A stretch of DNA of 33,235 bases from Candidatus Omnitrophota bacterium (GTDB lineage: Bacteria; Omnitrophota; Gorgyraeia; Aquiviventales; Aquiviventaceae). The position numbers were made by a program, and so were the translations under genes. Under the pieces are notes generated by a model that saw nothing but the letters and a program-made list of their open reading frames with translations, was not told the DNA's origin and ran no database searches. This document shows, one piece after another, positions 11,602-20,695 of the stretch (within the stretch, counting starts at the first letter, position 1; the number at the start of each line of letters is the position of its first letter). The stretch lies in NCBI GenBank assembly GCA_016180575.1, contig JACPAY010000013.1, positions 1-33,235 on the forward strand. The letters are read 5' to 3'.

Positions 11602-13391
11602 ATCTTCAGCACGGCGAGAAACGCGTCCTGCGGGATCTCGACGTTCCCGAACTGCTTCATCCGTTTCTTCCCCTCCGCCTGCCGCTCCCAGAGCTTGCGC
11701 TTGCGGGTGATGTCGCCCCCATAGCATTTGCCCGTCACGTGCTTCGCCAGCGGCCGGACGCTCTCGCGGGCGATGATGTGGCTGCCGACCGCGGCCTGGA
11801 TCGCCACCTCGAAGAGCTGGCGCGGGATGAGCGTCTTCAGCCGCTCCACGAGCGCCTTCCCCTTCTCGTACGCCTGGTCTTTCGCCACGATGGAGGAGAG
11901 CGGCTCGCAGATCTTGCCGTTCAGCAGGATGTCGAGCCGCACGAGCTTGGCCGGCCGGTAGCCGAGCAGCTCGTAGTCGAACGACCCGTAGCCGCGCGTC
12001 AGCGACTTCAGCCGGTCATAGAAATCCACGAGGATCTCGGCCAGCGGGATCTCGAACACCAGTGTGACGCGGGTCTCGCTCAGGTACTCGGTGGACTTGT
12101 AGACGCCGCGCTTCTGCATCGCCAGCTCCATGAGCGGCCCGACCGCCTCGGCCGGCGCCAGGATGACGGCGCGGACGTACGGCTCGGCGATCGCCAGGAT
12201 GGTCCCGGCGGCCGGGAGGTCGTGCGGCCGGTGGATCTCGAGCGTCTTGCCGCCGTGCGCGGTCACCTGGAACACGACGCTGGGCGTCGTGAGGACCAGG
12301 TCCACCCCGTACTCCCGCTCCAGCCGCTCCTGCACGATCTCCATGTGCAGGAGCCCGAGGAACCCGCACCGGAACCCCTGGCCCAGCGCGTCGGACTGCT
12401 CCGGCTCGAACTGGAACGCGGCATCGGTCAGCGCGAACTTCTCCATCGCGGCCCGCAGGGTGGCGAGCTCCTGCGCGCTGGCCGGGTAGATGCCGGCGAA
12501 CACCATCGGCTTCAGGCGCGCGAAGCCCGGGAGGGGTACCGCCGCTGGCCGGCTGCTGTCGGTCACCGTGTCGCCGGCCACCACGTCGTGGGGATGGCGG
12601 ATGTTCGCGGTGAAGTAGCCCACTTCCCCGGCCCGCAGCTCGTCGACCCGCTCCGGCCGCGGGGTCAGGACCCCCAGCTCCTGCACCTCGAAGCGCTGCT
12701 GGTTCCCCATGAAGGTGACGCCCATCCGCGGGCGCATCGTGCCGTTGAAGAGCCGCACGAAGACGACCACCCCCTTGTAGGCGTCGTAGCTCGAATCGAA
12801 CACGAGGCACGAGAGCGGCGCCGCGGGGTCCCCGGCGGGCGGGGGGATCTCGCGGACGACCCGCTCGAGCAGCTCCTCGATGCCCTTCCCTTCCTTGGCG
12901 CTGGCCCGGGTGATGCGCGCGCCGGGGTCCTGGAGGAGGTGGGCGATCTCCGCCTCCACGCGCTCCGGCTGCGCGTTGGCGAGGTCGATCTTGTTGAGGA
13001 CTGGGATGACCGCGAGCCCCCGCGCCCGGGCGAGCTGGTAGTTGGCCACGGTCTGCGCCTCGACCCCCTGCGTCGCATCGACCACGAGGAGGGTGCCGTC
13101 GCACGCCTGGAGGCTCTTCGTCACCTCGAACGAAAAATCCACGTGCCCGGGCGTGTCGATGAGGTTGAGCACGTACGGCCGGCCGTCGGCCGCGCGGTAG
13201 CGCAGGCGCACCGCCGAGGCCTTGATCGTGATGCCCCGCTCCCGCTCCAGGTCCATGTCATCGAGGACCTGGGCGCGGAAGGTCCGCTCGTTGACGGCCC
13301 CGGTCGTCTGCAGCAGCCGGTCGGCCAGCGTGGACTTCCCGTGGTCGATGTGCGCGACGATGCAGAAATTCCGGATGGCGCTAGCCTCCAT
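11598..13391 (-). CDS. lepA: Elongation factor 4 (LepA)
   Basis: A 597-residue translational GTPase, full length. Opens with IRNFCIVAHIDHGKSTLADRLL, followed by RERGITIKASAVRLRY, DTPGHVDFSFEVTKSLQACDG and NKIDL. The LepA-specific C-terminus YGGDITRKRKLWERQAEGKKRMKQFG is present. EF4 back-translocates or rescues stalled ribosomes. Start ATG at 13389-13391 has GGAGG 7 nt upstream, but both site and first codons are part of palindromic element B, so the start region can pair with upstream RNA. The stop overlaps lepB. Confidence 0.97.
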   Translation of the reverse strand: MEASAIRNFCIVAHIDHGKSTLADRLLQTTGAVNERTFRAQVLDDMDLERERGITIKASAVRLRYRAADGRPYVLNLIDTPGHVDFSFEVTKSLQACDGTLLVVDATQGVEAQTVANYQLARARGLAVIPVLNKIDLANAQPERVEAEIAHLLQDPGARITRASAKEGKGIEELLERVVREIPPPAGDPAAPLSCLVFDSSYDAYKGVVVFVRLFNGTMRPRMGVTFMGNQQRFEVQELGVLTPRPERVDELRAGEVGYFTANIRHPHDVVAGDTVTDSSRPAAVPLPGFARLKPMVFAGIYPASAQELATLRAAMEKFALTDAAFQFEPEQSDALGQGFRCGFLGLLHMEIVQERLEREYGVDLVLTTPSVVFQVTAHGGKTLEIHRPHDLPAAGTILAIAEPYVRAVILAPAEAVGPLMELAMQKRGVYKSTEYLSETRVTLVFEIPLAEILVDFYDRLKSLTRGYGSFDYELLGYRPAKLVRLDILLNGKICEPLSSIVAKDQAYEKGKALVERLKTLIPRQLFEVAIQAAVGSHIIARESVRPLAKHVTGKCYGGDITRKRKLWERQAEGKKRMKQFGNVEIPQDAFLAVLKI

Positions 13392-13521
13392 CCCAATACC
13401 TCCGCAGGCGGGTCCTGCCGCGCCGCCACCCCACCGGCTGTCCTCGGCCTCGTCGGCCTGCGGGCAGGCGGCGGGGTCCCCGGCTCCGCGTCACCCGCCT
13501 GATGGGATTGGGATGGAGGCT
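13383..13521. repeat. Palindromic element B, arm copies lepA start
   Basis: AGCCTCCATCCCAAT (13383-13397) is exactly inverted at 13507-13521. Its left arm contains the lepA start codon and the next two codons. After an internal loop the arms continue as AGGCGGGT/ACCCGCCT and enclose the family core in reverse orientation. The lepA ribosome-binding site lies in the internal loop. Confidence 0.9.
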
Positions 13522-13535
13522 GCGCGCTATAGCCA

Positions 13536-14960
13536 TCAGGGGCGCTGGGCCAGCGACACGCCGAACGCAAGGAGCCGAGCGAGCCGGCCGCGCTGCGGCG
13601 TCTCGGCGTAGATGCGGACGATCGGCTCGGTGCCCGAGCGGCGGAAGAGGAGCCAGGAGTCGTCGCGCCCGATGAGCTTCACGCCGTCGAGCCGATTGGC
13701 GTTGACCACGGGCACGTCGGCGAGCGACGCCGGCGGCTGACGCTGGAGCCGGGCGAAGAGCCGCTCGACCTGCGGGAACGTCAGATGGAGATCCTGGCGC
13801 CCGTAGTGCCAGCGGCCGTAGCGGCGCTCAAGGTCCGCCAGCAGGGCCGCGAGCGTCTGCCGCCGGACCGCCATCGTCTCCAGGAGGAGCAGCCCGTTCA
13901 GGACCCCGTCGCGCTCCGGGAGATACCCCTTCACCCCGATGCCGCCGGACTCTTCCCCGCCGATGAGGACATCGTCCTCCAGCATCAGCTTGACGATGTG
14001 CTTGAACCCGACCGGCACCTCGAGGAGGCGCAGGCCGAGATCCTCCGTCAGCCGGTTGATCATCATCGTGTTGGAGACCGTCTTGACCACGGCGCCCGTC
14101 GCCTGGCGCGCCGTGATGAGGTGCTCAAGCAGGACGCACAGCACCTGCCCGGGGTTGAGCCAGGCGCCCCCGGGTCCGACGATGCCGAGCCGGTCGGCGT
14201 CCCCGTCGGTGGCGATGCCGAGGTCCGCCCGGTCGCTCCGCACCGCCCGGCTCAAGCCCAGCAGATGCGACGGGATTGGCTCGGGCGCCTCGCCCCCGAA
14301 GAGTGGGTCCGGCTCGGCGCGCCGCGTCTCCACGCGGCAGCGGCCGCCCGCGAGCAGCCGCTCGATCACGCGGCCCCCGACGCCGTGCATCGAATCGACG
14401 ACGACGCGAAGCCCCCGGCGCCGGATCGCGGCGAGGTCGATGAAGGCCGCGATGCCCTTGAGGAACGCGGGCATGAAGTCGGCCTGCCGGACGGCGCCGG
14501 CGCGCACCGCCTCCTCGAACGGCGCTCGGCGGACCGGCGTGCGGCCGAGGCGGCGCTCGATCGACGCGACCGTCTCCGTCGTCGCCGAGCCGCCGTAGGC
14601 CTCCTTGACCTTGATGCCGTTGTAGGCCGCCGGGTTGTGGCTGGCGGTGATCATGATGCCGAGCGGGAGGCGCTTCGCCACGACGGCGCGGCTGACGGCG
14701 CAGGTGGGCACCGCGCGGTCGCTGAGGATGCTCCGGAGGCCGTTGCCGGCGAGCACCTCGCAGACGGCGCGGGCGAAGTAGTCGGAGAGGAACCGCGAAT
14801 CGTATCCGACGGCGATGACCCCGCCCTTAAGGGCGGGGCGGGCGAGGCCCCGCGCGTGGCCGGCGATGGCCTGGGCGACGAGGCGCACGTTGTCCGCCGT
14901 GAACTCCTCGGCGATCACCGCCCGCCAGCCCTCCGTGCCGAACGTGATGGGGGATCCCAT
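13536..14960 (-). CDS. Phosphoglucomutase/phosphomannomutase family protein
   Basis: A 474-residue alpha-D-phosphohexomutase. The catalytic serine loop is ITASHNPAAYNGIKV, the metal-binding loop GDADRLGIVG, the sugar-binding loop GGEESGGIG, and the phosphate-binding loop FRRSGTEPIVRIYAE; all four domains are present. It interconverts hexose 1- and 6-phosphates; substrate (glucose or mannose) cannot be settled, though a mannose-1-phosphate guanylyltransferase gene lies at 17356. Residues 42-47 (PALKGG), just before the conserved GYDSRF, are encoded by the perfect palindrome 14819-14838. It starts 2 nt after the rpe stop codon. Confidence 0.92.
   Translation of the reverse strand: MGSPITFGTEGWRAVIAEEFTADNVRLVAQAIAGHARGLARPALKGGVIAVGYDSRFLSDYFARAVCEVLAGNGLRSILSDRAVPTCAVSRAVVAKRLPLGIMITASHNPAAYNGIKVKEAYGGSATTETVASIERRLGRTPVRRAPFEEAVRAGAVRQADFMPAFLKGIAAFIDLAAIRRRGLRVVVDSMHGVGGRVIERLLAGGRCRVETRRAEPDPLFGGEAPEPIPSHLLGLSRAVRSDRADLGIATDGDADRLGIVGPGGAWLNPGQVLCVLLEHLITARQATGAVVKTVSNTMMINRLTEDLGLRLLEVPVGFKHIVKLMLEDDVLIGGEESGGIGVKGYLPERDGVLNGLLLLETMAVRRQTLAALLADLERRYGRWHYGRQDLHLTFPQVERLFARLQRQPPASLADVPVVNANRLDGVKLIGRDDSWLLFRRSGTEPIVRIYAETPQRGRLARLLAFGVSLAQRP
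14819..14838. repeat. 20-bp perfect palindrome inside phosphohexomutase gene
   Basis: CCCCGCCCTTAAGGGCGGGG, identical to 4684-4703 after the GspB-like gene. Here it codes for a short surface-loop segment (PALKGG) between the N-terminal helix and the GYDSRF strand. Confidence 0.85.
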
Positions 14961-14962
14961 GC

Positions 14963-15619
14963 TCAGCCTCGCAGCGACCGGATCGCGTCTTGGTACGACG
15001 GAGCGCGGAAGATGGACGTGCCGGCCACCAGCACGTTGGCCCCGGCCTCCCGACAGGCTCGTCCGGTGAGCGCGTTGATGCCCCCGTCCACCGCGAGGTC
15101 GCCCGCGAAGGCCTCCCGCAGCTTGCGCACCTTCGGCATCGCCTCCGGCATGAACGCCTGCCCGCCGAAGCCGGGCTCCACCGTCATGACGAGGACAAGG
15201 TCCACCGCGTCGAGGAACGGCTGCAGGGCCTCGGCGCTGGTGCGCGGGCGCAGCGAGAGCCCCGCCTTCGCCCCCGCGCCGCGGATCGCCTCGAGCGCCT
15301 TCCGGAGGACGCTCTCGGTGCGCAGCCCCTCGGCCTCCACGTGCACCGTCAGGTAGTGCGCCCCCGCGTCGAGGAACGGCGTGAGGAACTCCTGGGGGCG
15401 GTCGAGCATCAGGTGGACGTCCAGCGGGACGCGGCTCGAGCGCCGGATCGCCTCCACGACGGCCGGGCCGATGGTCAGGTTCGGGACGAAGTGGCCGTCC
15501 ATCACGTCCACGTGCAACCAGTCCGCCCCGGCCGCCTCCACCTGGCGCACCTCCTCCGCGAGGCGCCCGAAATCGCAGGCCAGCAGGCTGGGCGCGACGA
15601 TGATCCGATGAGCGGTCAT
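14963..15619 (-). CDS. rpe: Ribulose-phosphate 3-epimerase
   Basis: A 218-residue TIM-barrel enzyme of the pentose phosphate pathway interconverting ribulose 5-phosphate and xylulose 5-phosphate. It shows APSLLACDFGRLAEEV, HVDVMDGHFVPNLTIGP, VMTVEPGFGGQAF and VDGGIN, covering the metal ligands and phosphate-binding loop. Normal length. The ATG at 15617-15619 has AAAGGA upstream at moderate spacing. The phosphohexomutase gene follows almost immediately, suggesting one transcript. Confidence 0.96.
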   Translation of the reverse strand: MTAHRIIVAPSLLACDFGRLAEEVRQVEAAGADWLHVDVMDGHFVPNLTIGPAVVEAIRRSSRVPLDVHLMLDRPQEFLTPFLDAGAHYLTVHVEAEGLRTESVLRKALEAIRGAGAKAGLSLRPRTSAEALQPFLDAVDLVLVMTVEPGFGGQAFMPEAMPKVRKLREAFAGDLAVDGGINALTGRACREAGANVLVAGTSIFRAPSYQDAIRSLRG

Positions 15620-15647
15620 GGGTCTTTGGGTCCTTTCGTTGGGGATG

Positions 15648-16931
15648 TCAGCCGATCCGGCAGAGCGCGGAAAGGCGGTTTGCCTCCGGCTCCGCGATCG
15701 GGCCGACGATCGCCAGGTGCATCTTGTCCGTCACGAACAGGTGGCGCGCGACCCGACGCAGGTCCCGCTCGGTCACCCGCGCCACGTGCTCCAGCAGGCG
15801 CTCCGTCCGCGCGACGCGCCCGACGGTCACCACCTGCTCCCCCATCCACAGCATGTGGTCCATTGTGTCCTCGAGGCCCATCAGCAGCTGCCCCGTGTAG
15901 TAGTCCTTCGCCCGCTTGAGCTCCGCGCGGGACACGGCGCCCCGGCGCATGCGGGCCAGCTCCGTGAAGATGGTGCGGACCGTCTCGGCGAGCTTCCCGG
16001 TGTCGCAGCCGGCATGGACGACGAAGGCGCCGGTGTCGTGGAACCGCTTGATCTGCGTGCCGATCTCATAGACGAGCCCGCGCTTCTCCCGCACCTCGCG
16101 GAAGAGCCGGGAGGACATGTTGGCGCCAAGCACGACGTGGAGCAGCTCCAGCGCGAACCGGTCCGGGTGGGTGCGCGGGATCGCGTAGGTCCCGGCGCAG
16201 AGGTGGCTCTGCTCGGTGGGCTTGTTCCACACGCGCACCTGCGGGCCCCGACGGGGACGGGGGGCGCGGAGGAAGCCGTTGAAGCGGCGCCCGCCGCCGG
16301 TCCCGAACGCCCGGCGGGCCTCGCGCGCGATCGCATCGGGCTCAAGCCGCCCGGCCGCGGCGACCAGCAGGTTGGGCGGCTGGTACATCCGCCGCCAGTA
16401 GCGCGAAAGGTCCTGCCGCGCCATCCGCCGGACGGTGTCGATCGTCCCGGAGAGCAGGAGTCCCAGCGGGTGGTCCGGCCAGAGCAGCTGGCTGAACAGG
16501 TCATGGACGTACTGGCCGGGGGTGTCATCGTACATCCGGATCTCTTCGATGATGACGTCCCGCTCCTTCTCGACGTCGGACGCCGCCAGGCGCGGCCGGC
16601 ACACCATGTCGGCGAGCACGTCGAGCGCCCGCCGCGCGTGCCGGGCGGGCACCTTGGCCAGGTAGCAGGTGAACTCCTCCGCGGTGAAGCCGTTGAGCGA
16701 GCCCCCCACCCCCTCGATGGCCTGTTTGAGCGCCTCGCAGGAGCGCCGGCGCGTGCCCTTGAAGAGCAGGTGCTCGATGAAGTGGGAGATGCCGGCGAGG
16801 CCCTCCGTCTCGTAGCGGCCGCCGGCGCGGACCCAGACGCCCACCGCGACGGACTGGGCCTGCGGCATCGGCCGCAGCGCGATGCCGAGGCCGTTGGACA
16901 GCGTGGTCAGATGGTAGGGTGAGGTTGTCAT
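15648..16931 (-). CDS. M16 family zinc peptidase
   Basis: A 427-residue insulinase-like peptidase. The inverted zinc motif HFIEH (50-54) and downstream glutamate region GFTAEEFTCYLAK are intact, as is the second M16 signature SRLFREVREKRGLVYEI. This size fits the single-chain bacterial PqqL/YmxG-like processing peptidases rather than long pitrilysins. No signal peptide is seen, so it is probably cytoplasmic. Start ATG at 16929-16931 overlaps the ruvX stop codon in an ATGA. In-frame sequence upstream of this ATG belongs to the shadow of ruvX. Confidence 0.93.
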   Translation of the reverse strand: MTTSPYHLTTLSNGLGIALRPMPQAQSVAVGVWVRAGGRYETEGLAGISHFIEHLLFKGTRRRSCEALKQAIEGVGGSLNGFTAEEFTCYLAKVPARHARRALDVLADMVCRPRLAASDVEKERDVIIEEIRMYDDTPGQYVHDLFSQLLWPDHPLGLLLSGTIDTVRRMARQDLSRYWRRMYQPPNLLVAAAGRLEPDAIAREARRAFGTGGGRRFNGFLRAPRPRRGPQVRVWNKPTEQSHLCAGTYAIPRTHPDRFALELLHVVLGANMSSRLFREVREKRGLVYEIGTQIKRFHDTGAFVVHAGCDTGKLAETVRTIFTELARMRRGAVSRAELKRAKDYYTGQLLMGLEDTMDHMLWMGEQVVTVGRVARTERLLEHVARVTERDLRRVARHLFVTDKMHLAIVGPIAEPEANRLSALCRIG

Positions 16932-17353
16932 CGTGGCTCGCTCTGGCGCCGGCGGTCCAGGAAGTCCTGGAGGATCAGCTGGGCCGCCACCTGGTCGATG
17001 GCCGCCTTGCGCGCGCGGCGCGAGGCGCCGGTCTCCCGCAGGGCGCGCGCGCCCTGCACGGTCGTGAGCCGCTCGTCCACGAACTCCACGGGCACCGCGA
17101 CGCGGCGGCGCAGCGCCTCGGCGAAGGCGGTGACCTTCCCCGCCTGCACGCCGCGCTCCCCGCGCATCGTCAGCGGCAGCCCGACCACGACGGCGGAGGC
17201 CCCATACTGCTCGGCCAGCGCCTGCACCGCCTCCAGGTCCCGGGACATCCCCCGCCGCTCGAGGACGCTGACCCGCTGCGCCGTGAGCCCGAGCGGATCG
17301 CTCACCGCGATCCCGATGCGCCGATCGCCGACATCCAGGCCGAGCACCCGCAT
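16928..17353 (-). CDS. ruvX: Holliday junction resolvase-like RuvX (YqgF)
   Basis: A 141-residue RNase H-fold protein. MRVLGLDVGDRRIGIAVSDP contains the catalytic aspartate, VVGLPLTMRGE the second strand, and VEFVDERLTT the third acidic motif; DQVAAQLILQDFL closes the domain. YqgF acts in 16S rRNA 5'-end maturation and has been proposed as a resolvase. It starts 2 nt after the guanylyltransferase stop codon and overlaps the M16 gene by 4 nt, so all three are one transcript. Confidence 0.94.
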   Translation of the reverse strand: MRVLGLDVGDRRIGIAVSDPLGLTAQRVSVLERRGMSRDLEAVQALAEQYGASAVVVGLPLTMRGERGVQAGKVTAFAEALRRRVAVPVEFVDERLTTVQGARALRETGASRRARKAAIDQVAAQLILQDFLDRRRQSEPR

Positions 17354-17355
17354 CG

Positions 17356-18453
17356 CTACCGGTAGGCGGCCAGGCGCGGGTCCGACGCGATGCGCTGGAC
17401 CACCGCCCGCACCGCCTGCGCCCACTCCGGATGGCAGACCAATGTGGCGGTGGGCGTCTGGACGATGAGGAGGTCGCGCACGCCGATCGCCGCAATGAGA
17501 TGGTCCGGCCGGCCGATCGCCCTCACGTTTCGGCTCTCCACCTCGAGCAGGCGCACGCGGGAGCGGCCCAGGCGCGCCCAGGCATCCCAGCTTCCCAGGT
17601 CCGCCCAGGCGAAGCGGCCCTCGACGACGAGGCCGCCGCGCAGGTGGTCCATGACCCCATGGTCGAACGAGATGGCCTGCACCCGCCCGTACGCCGCGCC
17701 GGCCCGCCGGGCGAAGGCGGCCGCCTGCGCGCTCCCCGCGCGGCGCAGCAGGCTCGCAAGCGGCACGAGCCGGCGGGCGTGGTCCGGCAGCCACTCGGTC
17801 ACGCACTCGAGAAACTTGTCCGCCGTGCCGACGAAGGTGCCGCTGTTCCAATAGGTCCTGGCTCGTCGCAGCAGCCGCCGGGCCGCGGCGGGCGAGGGCT
17901 TCTCGATGAAGCGGCTCAACCGGAAGACGCGCGGGCCGCCCGAGCGCGCCAGGCTTGAGCCGGCGCACAGGTAGCCGAGCCCCGGATGCGGAGAGGTCGG
18001 CCGGATGCCGATCGTCGTGATCTCGTCATGGGCCGCCGCGGCGCGGATCGCCGCGCGCACCGCCGCCCGGTAGGCGGTGGCCTCGCCGATCCAGTGGTCC
18101 GCCGGCACCACCACCATGATGCGCTGCGGGTCGCGCACCGCCAGCGCCGCCGCCGCCAGCGTGATGCAGGCGGCCGTGCTCTTGCCTTTGGGCTCGACGA
18201 GCAATGCCTGCCGCAGCGACGGCGGCAGGGCCCGCCGCACCGGCTCGGCCTGCTCCCGCGTCGTCACGATGAGCCACTCCGCATCGGGCCACGAGATGCG
18301 CAGCCGGGCGATGGTCGCCTGCAGCAGGCTGCGGCGGCCATCCGGCGAGAGGCACACCTTCGGTGACGCCGCCCGCACGAGCGGCCAGAGCCGCTCGCCC
18401 TTGCCGCCCGCCATGATGACAAAGGTCACCGCCGGCCGCTGGTGACTACTCAT
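17356..18453 (-). CDS. Mannose-1-phosphate guanylyltransferase
   Basis: A 365-residue nucleotidyltransferase. MAGGKGERLWPLVRAASPK is the GxGxRLWP...PK nucleotide-binding signature, followed by VVVPADHW, FIEKP and YWNSGTFVGTADKFLE. It makes GDP-mannose for polysaccharide or glycan synthesis, and has the monofunctional length without the C-terminal isomerase domain. Start ATG at 18451-18453 has GAGGA close upstream. Together with the phosphohexomutase at 13536 it can form a GDP-mannose route, if that enzyme works on mannose phosphate. Confidence 0.88.
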   Translation of the reverse strand: MSSHQRPAVTFVIMAGGKGERLWPLVRAASPKVCLSPDGRRSLLQATIARLRISWPDAEWLIVTTREQAEPVRRALPPSLRQALLVEPKGKSTAACITLAAAALAVRDPQRIMVVVPADHWIGEATAYRAAVRAAIRAAAAHDEITTIGIRPTSPHPGLGYLCAGSSLARSGGPRVFRLSRFIEKPSPAAARRLLRRARTYWNSGTFVGTADKFLECVTEWLPDHARRLVPLASLLRRAGSAQAAAFARRAGAAYGRVQAISFDHGVMDHLRGGLVVEGRFAWADLGSWDAWARLGRSRVRLLEVESRNVRAIGRPDHLIAAIGVRDLLIVQTPTATLVCHPEWAQAVRAVVQRIASDPRLAAYR

Positions 18454-18469
18454 TCGTCCTCGCAGGTTC

Positions 18470-18565
18470 AGCCGCGGGTGACGCGGAGCCGGGGACCCCG
18501 TCGCCTGCCCGCAGGCGGAGGCCGAGGACAGCCGACGGGGTGGCGGCGCGGCAGGACCCGCGGCT
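18470..18565. repeat. Palindromic element C (short form)
   Basis: AGCCGCGGGT (18470-18479) is inverted exactly at 18556-18565, enclosing the module A core and the GGCAGGACCC end without module B. It lies between the trpA stop (18568) and the guanylyltransferase start (18453). At 96 bp it is the most compact copy and best defines the core. Confidence 0.88.
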
Positions 18566-18567
18566 TG

Positions 18568-19348
18568 TCATACCGCAGCTCGCAGACGCCGCACGAACGC
18601 CGCCGCCCGCCCGAGCGCCGCGCGGCCGCGCGCGCGCCCCATCGCGTGGATGAGGGCGCTGCCGACGATGACGCCGTCGGCAACCCGGGCCACCGCCCGC
18701 GCCTGCGCCGGCGTGGAGATGCCGAAGCCCACGCACACCGGCTTGGTCGTGACGAGCTTCAACTGCCGCACCCCTTGGATGAGCGTCGGCGGCAGGGCGC
18801 GGCGGATGCCCGTCGTGCCGGTCACCGAGACGTAGTAGATGAAGCCGCTCGAGGCGCGCGCGATGAGGCGCAGCCGCTCCGGCGGGCTGGTCGGCGCCGC
18901 CAGCGCGATGGCGGCGAGCCCTTCCCGGGCCGCCGCGGCCCGCAGCCTCGCCCCTTCCTCGACGGGCAGGTCCGGCACGATGAGGCCCGAGCAGCCGCTG
19001 GTGCGCGCCGCGCGCAGGAACCGCTCCGCCGCCCGCGGCCCGCCGCCGCCGAACTGCGCGATGGGATTCCAGTAGGAGAGGCACACGACCGGGGCGCGCA
19101 GCCGCCGCCGCACCGACGCCACCGCCGCCAAGACCCGTTGCGGCGTCGCCCCGCGCGCGAGCGCCCGGGCCGAGGCCGCCTGGATGACCGGGCCGTCGGC
19201 GAGCGGGTCGGAGAACGGGATCCCGATCTCGAGGAGGTCGGCGCCCGCCTGCTCAAGCGCCAGCAACAGCGGCCCGGTCAGCGCGAGAGAGGGATCGCCC
19301 CCCATGACGAACGGGATGAGCGCCTTGCGCCCCGCCCGCCGCAGCCGG

Positions 19349-19374
<26 letters not shown>
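18568..19374 (-). CDS. trpA: Tryptophan synthase alpha chain
   Basis: A 268-residue TIM barrel that cleaves indole-3-glycerol phosphate to indole and glyceraldehyde 3-phosphate. It contains [30 protein letters not shown] with the catalytic glutamate, [11 protein letters not shown] with the catalytic aspartate, and [10 protein letters not shown]. The ATG at 19372-19374 lies 26 nt inside the trpB 3' end. It is the distal gene of a trpBA pair that is separate from trpEGDC about 7 kb away. Confidence 0.96.
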
Positions 19375-20572
<1,198 letters not shown>

Positions 20573-20584
20573 GGGGAAATAACT

Positions 20585-20613
20585 ATCTTAACTGAAGGGT
20601 GTTAGGGTGTCAA
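20585..20613 (-). promoter_or_regulatory. Consensus promoter of trpBA, near-leaderless
   Basis: Minus-strand TTGACA (20608-20613), 17-nt spacer, TAAGAT (20585-20590). Predicted transcription start is about 5-6 nt before the trpB ATG. It shows that trpBA is transcribed independently of ocd and ychF upstream. Confidence 0.85.
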
Positions 20614-20640
20614 ACCAGGTCCGAAAGTGTCAGCTAAATT

Positions 20641-20695
20641 GGGGACAGCCACTAATTTTCTGGAGGCGACGTTGGGAAAATTAGTGGCTGTCCCC
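20641..20695. repeat. Inverted repeat with 19-bp perfect arms at end of ocd-like gene
   Basis: GGGGACAGCCACTAATTTT (20641-20659) and its exact reverse complement (20677-20695) flank a 17-nt loop. The GGGGACAG...AATTTTC type resembles REP-like sequences known near RAYT (REP-associated tyrosine) transposases in other genomes; no such transposase is here. The right arm supplies the last codons and stop of the cyclodeaminase gene. AT-rich base composition is unlike its surroundings. Confidence 0.8.

Noticed and set aside
11739-13502. Long plus-strand open frame of 587 codons opposite lepA
   Set aside because: It is the antisense shadow of lepA and the element B region; high GC gives long spurious frames. 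Its product is Arg/Leu/Gly-rich with no domain and no ribosome-binding site.
16932-17495. Upstream N-terminal extension of the M16 peptidase frame
   Set aside because: The in-frame sequence overlaps ruvX and the guanylyltransferase, and the M16 motif pattern begins only after the ATG at 16931.
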